This document shows, piece by piece, positions 55,931 to 61,018 of a stretch of 61,018 nucleotides of DNA. The stretch spans positions 1 to 61,018 of the forward strand of contig HG799470.1 of the NCBI GenBank assembly GCA_000531095.1, written 5' to 3'. The notes under the pieces were generated by a model. That model ran no database searches. It saw only the letters and a program-made list of their open reading frames with translations, and had not been told where the DNA came from. Source of the DNA: Gemmata massiliana (lineage in GTDB: Bacteria > Planctomycetota > Planctomycetia > Gemmatales > Gemmataceae). Positions within the stretch are counted from its first letter, which is position 1. Each line of letters opens with the position of its first letter. Both the position numbers and the translations under genes were made by a program.

Positions 55931-56299
55931 ATGACCACGGCAACGAAGAACGGGAAAGGGAAACGGCCACCCCGCGACCAAGTGTACATCGCAGAACACC
56001 ACTTGCGGCAACACGCGGCCGAGTGGGTCGGGTCGATCCGCGCCCTAATCACCGCGATTACGGCTGAAGTCGAGGCCGTCAGCGATGCGGCCAAGGAAGG
56101 AACGCTCCTGGCGCGCGTCCTCGATCGCGGTTCCCTGAACGACGTGTACTACGCACTGGACCAGGCCGACACCGCGGCCCTGAGCCTCAACGTCATCGGC
56201 TGTGAACTGCCCGTGCCCAACCTGCTCGCCGCCAGCGAACGCCTCAGCGCCAAACTTCCCCGACTCGCACTCGCCGGCACGAAAGGCGGTGCCCTGTGA
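55931..56299 (+). CDS. Hypothetical helical element protein
   Basis: 122 residues, GAGGAACCTCTC upstream of the ATG. Helical (RALITAITAEVEAVSDAAKE, LLARVLDRGSLNDVYYALDQ). No family recognised. GTGA overlap with the next gene. Confidence 0.55.
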   Translation: MTTATKNGKGKRPPRDQVYIAEHHLRQHAAEWVGSIRALITAITAEVEAVSDAAKEGTLLARVLDRGSLNDVYYALDQADTAALSLNVIGCELPVPNLLAASERLSAKLPRLALAGTKGGAL

Positions 56300-56799
56300 G
56301 CCGCAAAACTCAGGTCCATTGTCCGCAGTGTTCCGAACGCGCGCACGATACCGGGTTCGACGTGAAGCCCCGGCTCTTCGGGTGCAACACGTGCGGGCAC
56401 ACGTTCACCCACAAGCCCCCGAAGAAGAAACGCACCGCGGCGGAACTGGCCGTGGTCCGCGCGCAGCAAAACGTGAAGCGGGTCGAGCGCGAAGTGGCCT
56501 ATCACGTGAAGGTCAAGAACCGCGAGTTCGCCGAAAACGAGTGCAGTCGCGCCCTGGCCGCCTGGATCATGGCAGTCCGCGCCAAGTTCGACGAGATCTA
56601 CGAGAGCGTTCAGAAGGTCTACTTCGCGTCGCGCAAAGAGGACTGCTTGCTTCACGGACTCATCTGCGAAACGCGCCTGGAGCGGATCTACAGCGCGCTC
56701 GGTGACGTTGAAGGTGATATCCCGCTTCTCACCGTGGACTGCGAGATCCGCGACCCAGTTGAGTTCGCTGAAGGGATCAAAGCAAACTGGAAACTGTGA
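56296..56799 (+). CDS. Zinc-ribbon, coiled-coil protein
   Basis: 167 residues from GTG 56296. N-terminal zinc ribbon CPQCSERAHDTGFDV...CNTCGHTFTHK, then a helical, coiled-coil-like region (VVRAQQNVKRVEREVAYHVK). Related in style to Ogr/Delta-type phage activators at the N-terminus, which is only a possibility. Confidence 0.6.
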   Translation: MSRKTQVHCPQCSERAHDTGFDVKPRLFGCNTCGHTFTHKPPKKKRTAAELAVVRAQQNVKRVEREVAYHVKVKNREFAENECSRALAAWIMAVRAKFDEIYESVQKVYFASRKEDCLLHGLICETRLERIYSALGDVEGDIPLLTVDCEIRDPVEFAEGIKANWKL

Positions 56800-56860
56800 A
56801 GGCTAATGCGGGCGCGGTAGTTGTGGGTGCTCGCCCAACACCCTTTCTGGAGGCCCGCAC

Positions 56861-57109
56861 ATGGCACGCCCGGCCACGCCAATGTTCCCTGAGCCGACCG
56901 CAGAAGAGATTTGCTCAGAGGGAGCGCTCTCTCCTGATGGGGCTGCCGAGTTCACTTCACTGTCATGTACTGCTATCGACCGCGCGATTGCTCGCGGCGA
57001 GATTGAGATTTTTCGCTACGGCCGCCGCGTGCTGATCGCGAAGCGCGAGGCGGTGCGCTGGCTCGCTACCTACCTGGAGGCCAGCAGACAAAACGCGGGC
57101 CGGATCTGA
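56861..57109 (+). CDS. Excisionase-type helix-turn-helix protein
   Basis: 82 residues. FTSLSCTAIDRAIARGEIEI, FRYGRRVLIAKREAVRWLAT matches HTH_17/excisionase proteins. Its place 0.7 kb from the right attachment site makes it a second candidate directionality factor. Confidence 0.7.
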   Translation: MARPATPMFPEPTAEEICSEGALSPDGAAEFTSLSCTAIDRAIARGEIEIFRYGRRVLIAKREAVRWLATYLEASRQNAGRI

Positions 57110-57131
57110 CAGTCCCAACCCCGGACGGTTC

Positions 57132-57230
57132 AACCGTGTCGATCATCGACACGGTTCGTGTGTGGCGTTCTCCACCACACACCGGCGTTCGACTCGCCGG
57201 CGGGGTTCTCGTGCGGTCCCGCAATCGCAC
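57132..57230. repeat. Hairpin array 3 (four hairpins)
   Basis: 57132-57156 (12-bp stem AACCGTGTCGAT, one-base centre), 57158-57180 (loop cgttct), 57182-57200 (CCGGCG-ttcgact-CGCCGG) and 57211-57230. It follows the excisionase-like gene and resembles arrays 1 and 2 in spacing. Confidence 0.6.
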
Positions 57231-57277
57231 TGACGGTCTTTGACAACTCGATCACCCGTTTTGGGGTACACAGCTCT

Positions 57278-57589
57278 TCATCCGTTCTGTGCGTATCGGC
57301 GAACGGTGTGCAGCACCACGAACGCGACTACCATGAGCCAAACAAAGGCCGTCTCGACGAGACCCATCTGTTTCCGGTCTCGGCTCGCGATCCAGGCTAT
57401 CCACGCCCACAGGGCGCTGACGAACGAAAAGAGAGCAACGCCCGCGATCGTTGCTGCGTCACTGCTGGGCCTCGGGATTCGGCTTGCGATCCCGACAACC
57501 ATGAAGACGCATGCGGCCATAATTGGCCACCGCCGCTGCCGATACCAGCGTGCACGTGATTCGTTTGACGGTAGAATTTCTTGGGACAT
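57278..57589 (-). CDS. Small three-helix membrane protein
   Basis: 103 residues. Hydrophobic segments RWPIMAACVFMVVGIA, AATIAGVALFSFVSALWAWI and FVWLMVVAFVVLHTV. No family recognised. Transcribed away from the right attachment site. Confidence 0.55.
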   Translation of the reverse strand: MSQEILPSNESRARWYRQRRWPIMAACVFMVVGIASRIPRPSSDAATIAGVALFSFVSALWAWIAWIASRDRKQMGLVETAFVWLMVVAFVVLHTVRRYAQNG

Positions 57590-57645
57590 TCGCGCTGACT
57601 CTGCCCAGCAACGGGTGGAGGAAGAAGCCGTAGTGGGCGTCTGCC

Positions 57646-57891
57646 TTGGAGCAGAACCTTAGCTCAGAATGCGGGCCGCATCACGTTTTTTGGGCGGTAG
57701 TAATTACTACCGCTGGGGTCGATTTCGGTGAACTATTGGAGGCTTTGAGCGACGCGGTCGACATGAACGAAGTGCTTGAAATCCTAGGCGATCACGGCCG
57801 TTTTATGGACTCGGCGAAAATGCTCGCAGTTACATTTGAAGACCTGGGCCAACACCAGTTGTGCAAACGCTCCCAAGGCCTACTTTTCTAG
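57646..57891 (+). CDS. Doubtful short frame across the right attachment site
   Basis: 81 codons; the middle reads plausibly (GVDFGELLEALSDAVDMNEV) and the end is the tRNA-derived repeat. If real, its C-terminus would change on integration. No Shine-Dalgarno or family seen. Confidence 0.25.
   Translation: MEQNLSSECGPHHVFWAVVITTAGVDFGELLEALSDAVDMNEVLEILGDHGRFMDSAKMLAVTFEDLGQHQLCKRSQGLLF
57835..57879. other. Right attachment site: second copy of the tRNA-Sec 5' part
   Basis: Exact copy of 29532-29576. The tRNA 3' part is missing here. It is the right end of the 28.3-kb element and possibly the left end of an older, degraded one. Confidence 0.9.
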
Positions 57892-58030
57892 GGGCTTACG
57901 ACACTGTTTCGGGTCGTCGACTGTTGTCTTTTACTGCCCCGCGTACTATCGGCGGACGATTCAGTAACCCGGCCCTCTGACGGATCTCAACGGGGCGAGG
58001 GCGCCTTTGGCTCGTCAAGCCAGAGACCGT

Positions 58031-58091
58031 ATGCCACAGTCTAACAGATCGCGCCCGAACAGAAAAGCTCCCAACAAGTTCCGACCGGTAC
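58031..58091 (+). pseudogene. N-terminal remnant of a second integrase gene
   Basis: ATGCCACAGTCTAACAGATC and onward is about 79 per cent identical over 48 bases to the start of the integrase at 29738 (MPQSNRSRPNRKAPNK against MSQFNSARTNGKASTK). It begins 151 bases after the right attachment site, against 161 bases for the intact gene. An insertion sequence cuts it at 58092, and the sequence beyond 58995 no longer resembles an integrase. Confidence 0.6.
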
Positions 58092-58174
58092 CAGGGCCGT
58101 TCCTTGTTTCATGTTGTGGATTTGAGTGCGGTTGGGTAATCGGGGCGCGTTGCCTCTTGGTCCCGGAGTTGCGC

Positions 58175-58971
58175 ATGCCCCCTCGCACCCTGTACGACGC
58201 GCTCGCCACGCTCCCCGACCCACGCAGTCGCCACGGTCGTGTCCACCCCTTGCCTGCCGTTCTGGGACTCGTCGCGTTGGCCCTGCTCATGGGACGCAAG
58301 AGCCTCTCCGGGATCGCGCGATTCGGGCGACAACACGGAACCCCACTGGCCCACGCACTCGGGTTCCGACGGGGCCAAACGCCTACCACGTCCACGCTCT
58401 CGCGCACGCTCCGGCGCGTCGACGCGCAACAACTCGAAGGCGCCCTGTCGCGCTGGATCGAGGGGCGCATCGACCCCGCCGCGTTTGAACACCTCGCGCT
58501 CGACGGCAAGACCCTGCGCGGGAGTCGCGAGGGCGAGGTGCCCGGACTGCACCTGGTCGCCGCGTTCGCGCCGGCGGTCGCGGCGGTTCTAGCTCAGGTG
58601 CGCGTCGATTCCCGGACCAACGAGCACAAGGCCGCGTTGGAACTGCTGGGGATCCTGCCCCTGACGGGCAAAGTGGTGACGGGCGACGCGATGTTCTGCC
58701 AACGGGATCTGGCGAAACAGGTGATCGAAGCCGGGGGCGAGTACGTCCTCGTGGCCAACAACAATCAACCGCTTCCTCCGGGATGTAACTCTGGGCGAGG
58801 ACGCGTCGTGCGTGACGGCACCGAGCGCCCGTACTCGTCGTCCTCCGTAATAACTTCGTATAGCATACATTATACGAAGTCCGGGCCAAGAATCACCCCG
58901 AGGCCATCGAACAACTTCAAATACACCCGGACCAAGCACAGGCGCTTATCGGCATCCCGCAGTGTGAATAA
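58175..58971 (+). pseudogene. ISAs1-family transposase in three pieces
   Basis: Piece 1 (58175 to about 58770) is the N-terminal 200 residues, with LALDGKTLRGSREGEVPGLH, VVTGDAMFCQRDLAKQVIEA and VLVANNNQP. Piece 2 (about 58773-58845), in another frame, reads FLRDVTLGEDASCVTAPSA, the conserved end-domain of this family. Piece 3 (58882-58971), after the linker and in a third frame, reads AKNHPEAIEQLQIHPDQAQA and stops just before the inverted repeat. The order is right but sequence is missing, so the break is probably due to assembly of a multicopy IS. Confidence 0.75.
58846..58880. other. Truncated paired-end linker with partial loxP
   Basis: 35 bases identical to the first 35 of the linker at 46111-46152: CGTA plus loxP up to ...TATACGAAGT, then unrelated sequence. 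Same artefact class. Confidence 0.92.
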
Positions 58972-59193
58972 AGGAACGGCCCTGCGACCGGTACCGGCGA
59001 CTAAAAGGACTTTGCAGCGGTCGCGCGTGCTCGCGCCCGGGTACTTCGTCTCGGCTGTGTACAACGCGGTACCGATCCGGGTAATATGCGATTCGCGGCA
59101 CCGGACCCGGCGCGCCGCGTCAGCGGTCCGGCCCGATTCGATCGGTCGGTATGAGACCAACTCCGGTTTTGTGGGCTCACAAGGGCGAACGGT

Positions 59194-61018
59194 ATGAGTG
59201 AGCAGTCCGCCACGCCCCTTTCTCCCGCGCGGCGCCGGTTCCTGGCCGTTCTCGTCGCGCTGCTTTTTTTGGGGGCCGCTCTCGTCGCGTCGCAGTTCCT
59301 CCGGCCCTCCGGGGAAGCTCCAAAGGAACCGGGGCCGGGCACCGTGGGTGGGGCGGACCCGCGCGTCCCGCCCCACATGAAGCTCGCGGTCGGTCGGAAC
59401 CTGACCGTGTGGTGGGACGGCCCGCCCGACGTGCTCCGGCTCCGCACGGTTGCGGGCACAACGAGCAACATCCGCCACACTAACTACGCCGGTCCGGATA
59501 CCTGTGCCCGGTGCCACCCGGGAACCCATGCGGACTGGTCCGCGCACCCGCACCGGTGGATGAACGTTCCCGCCGGTGCCGCAACCGTTCGTGGCGACTT
59601 CTCCCCCCAAGCGTCGATCAGCTACCGCGGCGGAACGGGAACCTTCGAGGCGCGCGACGGTAAGCACTTCATGCGCTTGGTGCGCGACGGTATCACCCGC
59701 GTGTACGAAGTGACACAGACCATCGGTTCGCGCTTCTACCAGTATTACGTGGGCAAGCAGACCGAAGGCCCGGAACCGCGCGCCCACCACTTCTACCACA
59801 AGGACCACGTGCTGCCGTTCGGTTACTGGTTGGCGAAGAAGGAGTGGGTGCCGGTCGTTCACGTCGGACCGGAGCGGGCGGACGACGACCGCCCCGATCC
59901 GTACCACCCGCCGGACCGGGACCGCACTACGCCGAGTACGCGGCCAGTTGCAACTACTGCCACACGACGTTCGCGCTCGGGGATCTGATGGCGCGCCGGC
60001 CCCACCAGGTGGGCGAGCACGCGCCGGTTCCGCTGCACTGGTCGGTCGGCGGGTACCTCGAACAGTCCCGCCCGTCCGATTTCAAAGCGGCCCTCGGCGC
60101 GATGCGCGACGCCGCGAAGGGCGCCCCCGTGCAGAGCCCGATGGCGAGCTGGGACTCCGCGCACTACGCAGCCTCCTTTGGCGTGAGCTGCGAGGCGTGC
60201 CACCTCGGGTGCAAGGAGCACGTCGCGAGCGACGGGAAGACGCCGCCGCGCTTCTTCCCCGAGGACCCGCTGCTCCTCGTCGAGGCGCAGCGCGCCCCGG
60301 ACCCCGGCCGCACCCACGACAACCTCAACTGGAGTTGTGCCCGCTGTCACACGGGCGGGCGCCCCGCGTTCGCGGGCGGGATGTCCACGTGGAACTCGGT
60401 CGAGTTCTCCGACGCCGCAAAGGGGAGCTGCTACTCGCAATTGCGCTGTATCGACTGCCACTCGCCCCACAAAGCGCTCGGTGCGGTGTGGGCCCCGCCA
60501 CCGGAGAAAGACGACGCGGTGTGCCTCAAGTGCCACACCAAATTCGGCGCGCCCGCGGCCCGGCGCGAGCACACGCACCACGCCCCGGGCAGTTCGGGCG
60601 ACCGGTGCCTGAATTGCCACATGCCGCGCATTAACGAGGGACTGAACGACGTGGTGCGCACGCACATGATCTACTCGCCGACGCGCCCGGACATGATTCA
60701 CGCGAACCACCCGAATGCGTGCAACCTGTGCCACACCGATAAACCGATCGACTGGACCCTCAAGGGGTTGAAGGACTGGTACGGCAAAACTTACGACGAG
60801 AACACGGTCGCCCAGAAGTACCCCAGGCGCACTGAACCGGCGGCCCTCGGCTGGCTGGCGAGCAGCGAGGAATCGGTCCGGCTCGTCGCCGCCGATGCGC
60901 TCGTGCGGGCGAAGGACCGCGGCGCGCTCCCGCAGCTCTTCGGCGCGCTCGATGACCCCTTTTTGTTGAACCGACAGTTCGCGGCGAAGGGGCTGGAAGA
61001 GATGCTCGGTGCCCCCCT
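59194..61018 (+). CDS. Multiheme cytochrome c (at least eight haems), runs off the window
   Basis: ATG 59194, then an N-terminal membrane anchor (RRFLAVLVALLFLGAALVAS). CxxCH motifs: CARCHPG, CNYCHTT, CEACHLG, CARCHTG, CIDCHSP, CLKCHTK, CLNCHMP and CNLCHTD. The first lies in the initial frame; the frame then shifts at the GGG run 59918-59920 (one missing G restores DRGPHYAEYAASCNYCH) and the other seven follow in the second frame. C-terminal HEAT-like repeats (SVRLVAADALVRAKDRGALP) begin near 60870. This is an exported electron-transfer protein, resembling octahaem cytochromes, anchored at the membrane. The 3' end lies beyond the window. Confidence 0.85.

Larger units (their letters stand above)
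29532..57879. mobile_element. 28.3-kb integrative element in the selenocysteine tRNA gene
   Basis: Bounded by a perfect 45-bp direct repeat (29532-29576, 57835-57879). An integrase gene starts 161 bases inside the left repeat. The left arm carries replication and partition-type genes, the centre host-style cargo, the right arm small regulators and zinc ribbons. No capsid, tail or conjugation genes were recognised, which points to a satellite- or plasmid-like integrative element rather than a complete phage. An excisionase is not certain; two small HTH proteins (32567, 56861) are candidates. The right boundary may be shared with a second, degraded element. Confidence 0.8.
58092..58984 (+). mobile_element. 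ISAs1-family insertion sequence, internally collapsed in this assembly
   Basis: Terminal inverted repeats CAGGGCCGTTCCTTG (from 58092) and its near-complement AAAGGAACGGCCCTG (to 58984). Target duplication CGACCGGTAC, 10 bp, at 58082-58091 and 58985-58994. At 893 bp including 35 bp of linker it is shorter than usual for the family (about 1.2 kb), so an internal part is missing from the assembly. Confidence 0.85.

Noticed and set aside
58870..59907. Minus-strand open frame across the IS end and cytochrome gene
   Set aside because: It crosses an IS boundary and the library linker, and overlaps the CxxCH-bearing gene.

Overview
The window is GC-rich and dense with genes, and it looks like a planctomycete of the Gemmataceae type (inference from gene content). 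Supporting markers are an ECF sigma factor fused to WD40 repeats, two Ser/Thr kinases (one carrying a DUF1080 domain), DUF1501 and DUF1549/DUF1553 secretome proteins, three surface proteins with an LE-x-L-x-x-R N-terminal motif, PEP-CTERM and TIGR03066-like proteins, and a DUF1580-like protein.

Region 1 (1-29.5 kb) is chromosomal: an ArsR-type regulator facing a 1608-residue surface protein, the sigma-WD40 fusion, purF, several secreted or membrane proteins, a HemY-type oxidase, a PARG-like macrodomain protein, a four-gene secretome cluster (18.9-26.3 kb), superoxide dismutase and a kinase-DUF1080 fusion. Three copies of a REP-like inverted repeat lie between genes at 22.5, 24.1 and 27.5 kb.

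Region 2 (29,532-57,879) is read as a 28.3-kb integrative element in a selenocysteine tRNA gene (minus strand, 29,477-29,571). A 45-bp direct repeat, the 5' part of that tRNA, bounds it. Its left arm holds a divergent tyrosine integrase, small HTH proteins, a TOPRIM-SF3 primase/helicase with iteron-like repeats in its 3' end, a ParB-like protein, a terminase-small-subunit-like HTH protein and a chain of overlapping zinc-ribbon genes including three tandem paralogs. The centre (41.4-53.7 kb) carries host-style cargo: kinase, divergent ECF sigma factor, two calcium-binding-repeat surface proteins, a response regulator and an IS701-type insertion. The right arm has a DUF1580-like protein, a sigma-like protein, zinc ribbons and an excisionase-like HTH protein. 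Clusters of different-sequence hairpins, many with GAGA or TCTC loops, fill gaps at 51.67-51.97, 54.50-54.83 and 57.13-57.23 kb; these are the least explained feature of the window.

Region 3 (57.9-61.0 kb) starts with what looks like the first codons of a second integrase at the same distance from the repeat, cut by an ISAs1-type element with a 10-bp target duplication. This suggests tandem accretion of elements at the tRNA. A multiheme cytochrome c gene runs off the right end.

Sequence quality matters. A 42-bp loxP-bearing adapter identical, as I recall it, to the 454 paired-end linker is embedded at 46,111-46,152, followed by a 76-bp copy of 43,705-43,780; removing these 118 bp restores one reading frame. 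A truncated copy of the linker sits inside the ISAs1 element at 58,846-58,880. Six genes carry single-base frame breaks, mostly at homopolymers, so they should be treated as probable sequencing errors rather than natural pseudogenes.
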